From Bilabrum cf. latius (taxonomy: Eukaryota > Bigyra: Bicosoecida > Bigyra > Bicosoecida), in NCBI GenBank assembly GCA_965178125.1, contig OZ237757.1, positions 62,001 to 126,000 on the forward strand: a stretch of DNA of 64,000 nt, written 5' to 3'. The translations under genes were made by a program, and so were the position numbers. A model generated the notes under the pieces. It searched no databases, was not told the DNA's origin, and saw nothing but the letters and a program-made list of their open reading frames with translations. Shown here one piece after another: positions 55,115 through 64,000 of the stretch. The number at the start of each line of letters is the position of its first letter. The first letter of the stretch is position 1.

Positions 55115-56546
55115 TCACGCCCGGCCTCCGGACTGCGCCTCAACCGCCCGGTCCTACCCCAGCTTCCCCGCTAGCCTCATCGCCTCCTCGCCCACATCCG
55201 TGCGCGCCACCCACTCCGCCGGCACACCACCGGCCTCCCCCCCCACACCGTACCTCGCTCCCAGCAGAGCCCCAGCCACGAGGGCACGGGAGGCGTTGCA
55301 CCCGCCCGAGGACACTGCAGCCCTGGCTCCCGCCAAGAATTCTCCGCCCTTCGCCTCCGCCTCGCAGGCTGCATGCACGGGGGTCTGGATCGAGTTGAGC
55401 AGGATGCACGTGGAGCCCAGCTGGTCCACCGCCTGCTGGTGCGAGGCGCCCTCGTCCAACAGAGCAAGCACCTGCCTGAGGGAGCGGGCCACGATGGCCT
55501 CGCCCTCGGCCGAACTAGAGGCGGCGGGGGGCGATTTCTTGGCCTTGCCAGCGGCCACGAGGGCCTCCTGCTTGGCCAAGCGATCGTGCAGTGCACCCAG
55601 ATCCACGCCCGACTTTCTCGCGGCGCCCTCGGCGTCCAGGATGGCTGCATCCACGGCCTCCCTGATGCTGGCCCCGTCCCTGACGATCCTCTCCAGGGCG
55701 CGCGCCTGCAGCAGCCCAGCCCCCACAGCAAGGTCGTCGTTCTGCACAACCCTGACGGCCTCCTCCACGCGGGCGAGCAGCTGCTCCTGGCCCCAGAACC
55801 GAGCAACCACGGAGGCGACCTTGCCCGCGCCATCGATTTGCTTGTCGTCCTTGGAACCCAACGGACCCTTCTTGCCCTCCGCCTTGTTGGTCAAAAAGTC
55901 GCTGACGGAGTGGTGCATCCACGGTCCCTGGATGGGCCAATTCTTGCTGGGCTCGTACCGGAGCGTCTTGCCGGAGGGGGTGCCGTCGACATGGTACTCG
56001 CCAGTGGCGGCCATTCCCTTGAAGTACTCGCTACCCGGTCCAAAGTGCGCAAACATCTCGTCCTCGAGAGCTGGTACGTCCAATGAGCCGTGCGTCGCGA
56101 GCGAGCGCAGCAGGACGACGGCCTGCTCGCCGTAGCCGCTCTGCCTTCCGGTAGGAAGGATGTAGAACGGATTCAAGCCCTCTTTTCTAAATTCTGGCTT
56201 GTCTTCGATGCCCTTCAGCGCAGCTGCAAGCTTCTCCTTGTTGTAGATCCAGTGGATCGGCTGCGCGGGAAAAGAGGTCGAACTCAGCGCAAGAAGTTGA
56301 TGGCTTTACGCTGGAGAGACAATGTCAGTGTGAGCCTCAATAATGCAAATGCAAAGCTATACTCACCATTGCGGCCGCATCAGCTGTGATACCGCCTACT
56401 ACGGCGCCAAGAGCGCGCTCTTCTGGAGATAGAACTCTCGCCTCTGCGTGACTGGTCGTGCCGAATCCCATGGTTGCACGGCCAATGACAGCTACCGTAG
56501 AGGCAGCAAATACTCTAGAGCGGGTTGATGCAATGAACCTGTACAT
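55115..56546 (-). CDS. ADP-ribosylglycohydrolase-superfamily protein, J1-crystallin/selenoprotein J-like, 441 aa
   Basis: Exons 56546-56367 and 56260-55115 join across a 106-nt GTGAGT...GCGCAG intron to give GITADAAAMPIHWIYNKEKL, the N-terminal signature of the J1-crystallin/SelJ branch. The C-terminal SSGGCNASRALVAGALLGARYG and VPAEWV match the metal-binding end of the family. The usual D-x-D there is replaced by C-N-A, typical of this branch and likely without ADP-ribose hydrolase activity. One TAG (55154) occurs near the end (AGKLG-UAG-DRAVEA) before TGA at 55115. The basic, Ser/Arg-rich start (MYRFIASTRSRVFAAST) could target mitochondria or a plastid. Confidence 0.85.
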
Positions 56547-56735
56547 AGCTGTGCTTATTTTGGTGTTCGTTTCGTAGTGCAAGTGCCACGTCTGGTGGGA
56601 GCCCGTCACCGCGTCACACCCCTCAGGCTCATCACGCTGGCCGATGCTAGCGGGTCGTCACGGGCCCCGAGAGCAATATCATCGCCCAGCAACAGCCAAG
56701 GGTAAAATGCAAGTAGGCTAGTGATAAAGTTCTGT

Positions 56736-58310
56736 TCATTCATCGATAGAGGCGGCGACGTCCAGCCCTGCCCATGACGCCAGCAGCCGGGCCGCCTGCG
56801 CCGCCGCATACACGCACCCGTCGATGTTGCTCGCGCGCAGGCCATCCCCAGCCACGATTAAGGGCCCTGCGCCCTCGCTGGCCGACAGGTGCCCCACCTC
56901 CACGGCCCCGGGCCCTCCCTTGCCCCCCCAGTCCGGCTCCGTGGCCTGGCTATACTTCCATTTCTGCACCTTGCAGTAGGCAGGGGAGGGCAGGCCGGGG
57001 AGCAGCTTCCTGAGCTCGGCCAGCACCTGCTCCTGCACCTCCGCTTTGCTCCGATCCATGGACTCGGAGCCGTATCCCACGCTGGTGTGCACCACCACAC
57101 CCACACCCCCCTCTGCACCAGCGGCCTCCTTAAGTCCCCCCTCCCTCCCCCAGGCACGCTTGGCACCGTCCACCGCCACGAACCGCACCAGGCTGCTCTC
57201 GTCACGGCCCACATACCGGCCCACGATGTCGCTCTCTCCCTCGCTATCGCCCCCTCCCGATGCCTTTTCACCCTCCCCACCACCACCACCACCACCACTG
57301 CTGCTGCCTTTTGATCCCCCCCTCACAGCCCGCATCACTGCCTCCGCGTCCTCTTCCTTGAAGAACAGGCCCAGCGCCCACCGACTCGAGAAGCGCACCG
57401 ACCGGAGCGCCTTCCCGACGGACTCCTCCGATCCGGCCACGGCGTCCATCGCGGCGCCGCGCAATCGGAGCACCTGCGGAACAGGCATGGTCAGTACGAC
57501 AGCGTCGTAGCTTGATGGCTTTGCCCCCGCCCCGGGGACCCCACCCGCACCGCCCTCACTCGTCATACCCCCTCCTTCGCTCCAGGGCCAGCTGCCCCGC
57601 ATCTTCTCTACTTTTTCCTTCTCTTCCTCTTCGCGCCCGGGCAGCATCGGCACAGCGTCGCCGTCCTCGGCCCACACGCGCCAGCCCCCCGAATCTTCGG
57701 CGGGGTCCCGGTCCACGGCCCGGATGGTCTTGCTGAACTCGGGCGCGGCGCCCGCGAGCCACTGCCGGCAGATGCTCGCCATGCCCCTGGGCGCCACGAA
57801 GTGCCGCTGGCCCTCCTTGTCGGGCCGCTGTCCGTTAAACATGTGGCCTGATGGGTGCAAGCAATCGGCCCACAGGAGCTCGGCGGCAAGGCGATCCCTG
57901 GCGGCAATGGCATTCGTGGAGGTGAGCAGCCCGTCACCGCCCGACGGCATGCCGGGCAGCGGCGTGGTCTCTCGGTCGAAATCACCGGAGCGAAGCAGAT
58001 CTTGCACATCCGGTGGTGATTCCTAAGGTTTGAAGTTGTTTGCAGTGTAGTACTGGGCGCCTAGATCGCAAAGTACCTCTTCCAGTCCCTCGGATCGCCC
58101 ACGGCTGGTGCTGGCGCGACCGCCAGGGGCTCTTGCTTTGTCCCACACAGTGACATCAAGCTTGCTGCGGAGCTCAGGAGTAATGCTCAACAACCGCTGA
58201 AGCGCCGCACCGGTGAGGCCAGACCCTGCAATCAGTACCTTAAGACGCTTTGAGCCTGCTGTTGCTACTGACGCTCCAGCTTTGGAAACTGCCGCTGCAA
58301 CTGACGCCAT
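56736..58310 (-). CDS. Renalase-like FAD-dependent oxidoreductase, 524 aa
   Basis: A single exon from ATG 58310 to TGA 56736 with one in-frame TAG (58023, NNFKP-UAG-ESPPD). The N-terminal dinucleotide fold reads KVLIAGSGLTGAALQ, then VTVWDKARAPGGRASTSR and CDLGAQYYTAN. This is the FAD-binding arrangement of renalase and bacterial NAD(P)/FAD amine-oxidase-like proteins. The C-terminal FAD segment is GPLIVAGDGLRASNIDGCVYAAAQAA. The middle contains disordered Gly/Ser inserts. The frame remains open upstream of the ATG and includes a hydrophobic stretch (VVFVAVLFFIPFCFG), so a longer, membrane-targeted form is possible. The substrate is not evident. Confidence 0.82.
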
Positions 58311-58477
58311 ACCGAAACAGAAGGGAATGAAGAATAGTACTGCAACAAACACGACTGCTTTATGTGCTATGCAAGGCAAGCCTGTGCGGTAAAAATTGCG
58401 TGACGTGTCGTTCTGAAAGCCACTGATCACCCCGTCGTCACACGAAGCGAGACACGTCTGGGCATCAGGCGTCCCAC

Positions 58478-61400
58478 TTAGAGGATCACCGACTGTACTG
58501 CGTGGACTAACCCATCATCCTTTGCCTCGGCACCATCCGCACCGCCACCAAGTGCCCGCCACGAGTGCTGCACCACCAGCTCGGCCCCGTCGCCCTCTGT
58601 GTCACCGCCGCCTGCAGCCCCCACTGGCAGCCCGATCAGGGCCCTCTCCAGCCCCTAGCCCTTCGCGCTGAGTACGTCCACTGCACCATCTGCGGTGAAA
58701 GCAGATTTGCTCGCGGCAGAGAGTCCCATGGTCGCCCCTATCATGACCCGCCCCGGCAGCACGCATCCCCTAGGAGGGGGAGCAGTTGCAGCAAAGGCCG
58801 CACGGGGCGCCCCCGCAGCGCGCACCACCGGAGTGGGCGTGTGCATGACGGCTCCGGCAAGAGGCGTATAACCATGAGCATGTCCAGGGGCGGCCTCCTT
58901 GGACCTGCCCTCCCTTCCCTCCTCGCCCTCTTTGCTCTCCGAGGTACCAGCACCCGCAGGCTCGGCTGCACTGTCGTGCGGTGCACCCGTAGAACCACGC
59001 TCATCTCGCACTTTGAGGCCCGCCCTCGACCGGACCCTACTTGTCACACCCCTCGCGGCCATCCCCACGACCGCGCCTGCCATGCCACCGGAAAGACCCA
59101 GCACTGCCAGCAACTCGCCAGGCCACGACACGCAGGCAGCACCGGCCTCGGCCAGCTGCCACGCCACCAGCGCCCTCCCAACCGCATGCCTCACCTGCTC
59201 CGATCTAGAGAGCCCCCTTTGGGCAGCCAGCATGCGCACCGCTGCAGGTGGCAGCAGGGCGGGGTGGAAAGAGGGCAGTACAACGAGGGGGGGCGCCGAC
59301 GCACTGGAGGAACTACTAGGCAGGCCCAGTGAGTGCATCGAATTGCAGTGTTCGGTTGACCCCCGCAGGTCCATCATCACCTACCGACCACACCACAACC
59401 TCCTGATGCAGCGCCCCTCGCCCTGGCCCTCGCCCGCACCAGCCCCTGCTCCAATGCCCTCCACCGTGGCAATCCACTTCCAGCTGGACACCGGACTGCG
59501 CTCAGCTCCGACCGCTCCCACAGCAGATCCTGCACTCATCACACTCGAGTCTCCCGCCATGCACGGCACCCCGATCCCCAGGGCCAGCACCTCCCGCAGC
59601 AGACCCAGGCGAAGACTCCTGCTCGTCGTCCACTGCGCACCGCCTGCCTTCGACTCCGTGCCACCGGCTGCCTCGGGCCCATCTTCAACGCGTTTTCCTT
59701 TACTTGGCTGTATGAGTGCCTCTATGGGTACCACCGCGGCAGGCAGCCTCCCTTCGTGCAGCACCGAGTACCCCAGTGCCCTGCTTGCCTGTGCCCTCGA
59801 CTCGAGCCATGTGCCCGCTTGCTTGAGCAGCGCATCGATGTCTGGGCTCGCACTGACCCCTGGGTCTGGTGCTGCTGCTGCTACTGCTGCTGCTTCCGAA
59901 GCATCAACAACGACAGGACCTGCAGACTCATTCCTGTCGTGTTCACTACCTTGCTGTAGCCTCCAGCAAGTGTCTCCCACGACTGCGATGGGGCCCTGCA
60001 AGCCGTCAAGCAAGCCTTGTGCCATCGAGGACGTATACTGCGGGGGCGTGGCTCCATCCGCCCTACCAGCTGCATCCAACATATCACCAGCGTGATCGCT
60101 CCAGCTCGGTTTCCAATCGGCTAAACCTCCACCACCGGAGCCTACCTTGAACCGGACACGATGCCCCTCGCCTAACCCTGACGGCTCACCGTATGAACCA
60201 AGCCAGCCTACTGACGGCACCACGCTCGCTACACCTTCCAGTTCCAGATAAAGGCTCCTGCCAGGGGCCAAAAGTCCCTATTGCCCCCCTTTCCCACAAT
60301 CTTGAGGTGCTTCTCTGCTCCTTGGCCCAGAGGCGGGCATTTTGATCACAACGGGCCCACCCCGAGGCCCAGAATGCGGACGAGCTTCGGCCTCAGCAAT
60401 GCAATCGTGCAATCCGTCATCGCAGAATGCCAGTAGCCGGGCACGCATGACCCCTGGTGCGCCGCTCCCAGCGCCAGAACCGCCCTGGGTCGGGCCTCTC
60501 CGCACCGGAAGGCCCCACAGGTGCACCTCCAGCCCTGATTCTGCAGACACGGACACGATGCGTGGATGTGCCAGCAGCGCGAAGACAGGGCCAGGCTTGC
60601 TGTCGCTGCCTTTGCACTGATCGGGGTGCGCAATCATTGGATCTGTCAGGTCTCGGTGGTCGATGGCTTCCATCCGCTGGTGCACCTGCTTGTCCTCTCG
60701 GTGGTCGATGGCTTCCATCCGCTGGTGCACCTGCTTGTCCTCCCTGTTGGAACCCTTGCCTGAGTCCACCGGCCCCGTCCGAGGGTCGATCAGCACGCGC
60801 AAACGACCCTATCTCTTCCCTTCAGGCCTGGATTGAGATCTATGTCCCATGTCCGGCTCGCTCTATTCAGTACCATCGCATGTCAGCTGGAGCAACACCT
60901 CCCCCGAGCCCGTGATGGTGGACTGTGCACGCCCTACATCCAGTGCACCCTCTTGTGGTGCATTCCCCCGTTTCCTGACCATGGTGACCCCGTCGATTGC
61001 ACTGCATTGCCGCGCCCACACCTCCAGATAGATATCCATCGGAGGTCCCAGCGCTGTTCCCTCGACCTCTGACTGCTCCTGCTTCGACACGGGTACGCAC
61101 ACGACACAGGCCGGCAAAGCGGACAGACCGGTGGACGCCCGCGCTGCTGCAACAGCGTCGGTCGCATCGCTGGCGCTAGTCCCTTCCCTCTCTGTGGGTT
61201 TGGACACCTGGCCAAAGCCGTCCTCATCCTAATCCTTATCATTGTCCTTGTCCTCAACCGCACCACCGTCGCTGCCATGCTCCCCGTCGTGGTGAAACTC
61301 TTTGCTCTCGCCTGTTCCGGCTCCTTTCCCTGCTTCTACTGCTCCTTTCCAATGCACCGCACCCTCCCGTGTCGGCCCATTCACGACGTCCTCAGCTGTG

Positions 61401-63130
61401 AGCCCCGGGTCCGGCACGGACAGCATCGAGCGGATGCGGGCACGAAGCGCAGGCGCTGTCTCTGCCGGAGGTAGCACGGCCCCGGCGTCTGCAGGCAGGG
61501 TAGGGGCAACGGCTCGATCCAGGGGCAGCCTGCCAGAGAGCAAGGGATGCTGCGGCCTCCAGGCCGATGGCAATAATGAACTGCTGTCCGTGGCTGCACT
61601 GGGCTGTCTCAGAGAGAGGACTGGCTCAATACCCAGTTGATCTGCCTCCGCCCCGTGCTCACCCCCCATCGTCCGTAGACGTTCCTCGCCCTAACCGACC
61701 AAGTCTCTGTCCAATTGCTTCAGCAAATCGGACACGACTTCTTCCACCTGCCCGGCCAGCGTCACGTGGCAGGCCAGCACAAAGGCGGGAGGCACGGGAT
61801 CTGCCCGCATGCACTGCACTGCACCGGCGGTACCTTCCACGTCCGTACACTCATAGGCCCCGCTTCCGGACTGCGCGAAGAGTCCACCAGTGGGCACAGG
61901 CACGCCTTGCCCGTGGCCTGCTGCATCTGCTGCAGCCGCAACCGCCGAGCTAGCCCCGGGTTCACCGTCTCTATCACCATCCTTCTGAGTTTGTCCGCCC
62001 CCCCCTCCATGACCCGCCGCCTGCATGGCAGCGGGGGCCCAGGGCGGCAGCTCGGCGTGTGCTGCGGCCCACTGCAGGGACATGCGCGCCCTGGCTGATT
62101 TCTCCACCTGGTTGCGGAACATGTCCGCGCGGCGCCTCAGGTCGGCATCGTGCGCTTGTGCCTGACTCTCAATTTCCCGCGCGTCAACCGATGCAGTCCC
62201 CCCGGCCTGTGCTTCCCTACTGCTGCCGTGCCCACCACTCCTCCCCTGTTGACCCCCCTCGGCGCTGAGCCACTGCCCCGCATCCACCTTTTCGTCGTGC
62301 CGTACTGCCTCAAGCAGGGTGAATAGAATACCGTTGTCTTGATCCGTGCCTGACTCCTGCTCCCTTGCAGACATCACACGGTCCCAGCATGGCCCGCACG
62401 GCTGCCAGTCCATCCCAGCACCAGCACCAGCACCAGCACCAGCAAGTGAACCAGCACCAGCACCAGCACCAGCACCAGCACCAGCACCAGCACCAGCACC
62501 AGCACCAGCACCAGCACCAGCACCAGCACCAGCATCAGCACCAGCACCAGCACCAGCACCAGTACCAGCACCAGCACCAGCACCAGCACCAGCCTTCCCA
62601 AGACTTTCCGCTCCCTCAGGCTCAGGCCTGTCGCTGCCTACAGATCCACTGTCATACAGCAGTTGATCATCTCCCCACGCACCCTCTAGCACCACCCCGC
62701 GGGCCCCTCTCTCCCGCCAGCCCGCGCTGCCACTCGCTGGTCCATGGTGATGACCCACGCTCGCCCGAAGGAGGGCCCGTCTGGCGGCGCGGAAAGGAGC
62801 TGTGCCCGCCCAGACGCTTCGATTTGCAAGGCGTTCCGAATCCCTACTGTGAACGGTACCAATAGCAACACGGAGGGCGATGCCGAGCACGGCAAACTCT
62901 GGCACCGGGAGAGCGAGCATCCGGTCCAGCAGGGCGAGGCGATTCTCGGGACAGTCCAGGCAGCTTTGCCGCATCATGTGCCGACGATGCATGACGGAAG
63001 AACCTGCCAGGACCCATGCCACCATCTTGGGTCCACCGAGTGCCTCAAGGCCTGTCTTGTTGCGCAGTTGCGACACACAAAGCGATGACTTTGCAGCGAG
63101 AGCATCTGCCAATGTATGCATGGTGCTCAT
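58478..63130 (-). CDS. Large unknown protein with SPRY-like features, about 1,550 aa
   Basis: One frame from ATG 63130 to TAA 58478 crosses seven TAG codons (61691, 61229, 60863, 60809, 60278, 59381, 58655). The N-terminus is helical (DALAAKSSLCVSQLRNK, RLALLDRMLALPVPEFAVL). A long disordered centre has a (GA)n run, and later segments alternate beta-like strands with low complexity. LYLELEGVASVVPSVGWLG recalls a SPRY/B30.2 strand pair, but this is weak. A 15-residue unit (EDKQVHQRMEAIDHR) is duplicated in tandem. The frame continues upstream through another TAG (63146) to about 63397, so the start may be earlier. I do not recognise the family. Confidence 0.65.
60653..60742 (-). repeat. 45-bp tandem duplication
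   Basis: Two identical or nearly identical 45-bp units (60653-60697 and 60698-60742) duplicate E-D-K-Q-V-H-Q-R-M-E-A-I-D-H-R in frame in the large unknown protein. Confidence 0.9.
62416..62596 (-). repeat. CACCAG hexamer repeat
   Basis: Around 28-30 CACCAG units with a few interruptions encode (Gly-Ala)n on the minus strand within the large unknown protein. Confidence 0.9.
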
Positions 63131-63453
63131 GCCTTGAAACAAGAGCTATGTTGCGTGGGTAGAGCTGGCTTGCGCAGGGCAAACTACTGTTGCACACACG
63201 TCCTGCCAGCAAAGGCTAAGCTCCTTCCACCAATCTAAAATGTGACAGACGGTCTCCCTGGAGCAAAACGAGGGCGTATCATGACCAACACAGAATGGAT
63301 AGAAACATACGTCATTCATTGCCCAGGGAGCGTTTCGTACGCTCCACACAAAGGGAAAATATGGCCATCTCAACGAATCCATGCAATTGCAGCGCACTGC
63401 CGCACACCAAGAACATTTGGTCCAACGTCATATTTGGTTGTTTCTGCCTCACG

Positions 63454-64000
63454 ATGCGAGCCAAACTAAGTATTCTTGCATCAGCTTGCTTTATTGCCCA
63501 AGTATGGTCCATGGGAAGCAGTTTTGCTTCGCCATCGTTCGACATGCCTGACCTGCCGGAGTGGTACGACGCACGGATCCAGTCGCGCCGAATCAGCGCC
63601 AAGCAGGCCGCTGATGATGGCAAGGCATTTGCAATTGTGATTGATGCTGGCAGTACTGGAAGTAGGTTGCATGTGTACACGTGGAAGCCAGATTCCTCCG
63701 AGCATCTGCCTGCCAACCTGTCTACCCCCGTCGAAGAAACTCAAGACACCTACAGCGTAAAGCCGGGCATCGGCTCCGATGGCGGTCTAGACGCGCTGCA
63801 GACACTCCTGGATTACGCGCAGCAGAACACGACCCTGAAGGATATGAAGGACCTCTGGCCAGACATTCCGATTTTCCTCAAGGCCACTGCTGGCATGCGC
63901 ATCCTCCCTCGGGCCGAGAGGGAGAGCATCATGACCCAGGTGAGGGACAAGCTGAAGGCCACTGGATTCGAGTGGGTCTGCAGCTCCCAGGCCCGCGTGA
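63454..64000 (+). CDS. Apyrase (GDA1/CD39 nucleoside phosphatase), 5' part
   Basis: ATG 63454 starts a signal peptide (LSILASACFIAQVWSMGSSFA). The frame is open to the window end, so the gene is 3'-partial. Apyrase conserved region 1 is AIVIDAGSTGSRLHVY (about residues 66-81) and region 2 is FLKATAGMRILP (about 143-154), both clear. Such enzymes hydrolyse nucleoside di- and triphosphates in the secretory lumen or outside the cell. No TAG occurs in the part shown. It is divergent from the large unknown gene, 72-320 bp away depending on that gene's start. Confidence 0.93.
   Translation, partial: MRAKLSILASACFIAQVWSMGSSFASPSFDMPDLPEWYDARIQSRRISAKQAADDGKAFAIVIDAGSTGSRLHVYTWKPDSSEHLPANLSTPVEETQDTYSVKPGIGSDGGLDALQTLLDYAQQNTTLKDMKDLWPDIPIFLKATAGMRILPRAERESIMTQVRDKLKATGFEWVCSSQARV

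Noticed and set aside
21-63130. In-frame TAGs as pseudogene decay or sequencing errors
   Set aside because: TAA and TGA are not found in the same frames, conserved motifs are intact, and several UAGs sit at conserved Gln positions.
1-64000. Ciliate macronuclear origin, suggested by a table-15-like code
   Set aside because: High GC, introns mostly 65-260 nt and algal- or protist-type gene content do not resemble Blepharisma or other ciliates with tiny introns and AT-rich genes. Lineage is left open.
1-64000. tRNA genes, especially a suppressor tRNA-Gln(CUA)
   Set aside because: I looked for TPsiC-type GGTTCRANYCC boxes and found none outside coding context; a tRNAscan run could overrule this.

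Overview
The window is a GC-rich, gene-dense stretch of a eukaryotic nuclear genome. Genes carry spliceosomal introns of about 65-260 nt, most with GTGAG donors and NGCAG acceptors. Protein families are eukaryotic: RasGEF, MESD chaperone, dolichol kinase, FYVE/SAM/FN3/EF-hand protein, TmcB-type membrane protein, sulfatases, GH10, pectinacetylesterase and apyrase. I cannot place the organism beyond a protist or alga. Intergenic gaps are usually 100-250 bp, and many neighbours are divergent with about 150 bp between starts.

The main result is that TAG is not a stop here. In nearly every recognisable gene the frame runs through in-frame TAG codons and ends only at TGA or TAA. I count about 75 in-frame TAGs in 21 gene models; none of the 21 ends in TAG (about 18 TGA, 3 TAA). 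Aligned motifs indicate the amino acid is glutamine: RecQ GKSLTY-UAG, three ankyrin repeats AC-UAG-NGH plus NA-UAG-NG and LLD-UAG-DP, and a PAN-like C-UAG-LK. This equals NCBI table 15 (UAG=Gln; UAA and UGA stop). All CDS entries below read UAG as Gln, so their limits differ from those of a standard-code ORF caller, which would cut these genes into fragments.

Layout. 1-10.4 kb: a small unknown protein, a RasGEF, an F-x-P repeat coiled-coil protein, an ARSA-type sulfatase, a MESD chaperone and a small unknown protein. 10.4-27.8 kb: a RecQ helicase divergent from dolichol kinase, an ankyrin protein, a 1,528-residue CCT-motif protein, a dynamin-family GTPase and a pectinacetylesterase. 28.1-37.4 kb: a very long TmcB-like membrane protein with 17 UAG codons and one apparent frameshift, then a six-exon membrane protein with an Asp-Gly repeat. 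38.4-45.0 kb: a repeat-rich island with dispersed repeats, 39-bp minisatellites, three copies of a 495-bp module and broken gene fragments. 45.1-64 kb: a PAN-sulfatase divergent from a GH10 enzyme, a second ankyrin protein, an EF-hand/SAM/FN3/FYVE protein, an ADP-ribosylglycohydrolase-like protein, a renalase-like FAD protein, a 1,550-residue unknown with SPRY-like features, and the start of an apyrase.

Many products look secretory or extracellular (sulfatases, GH10, pectinacetylesterase, apyrase, and the ER functions of MESD and dolichol kinase). This suggests an organism that degrades or remodels sulfated and plant- or algal-type polysaccharides, but no co-regulated operon-like cluster is evident.
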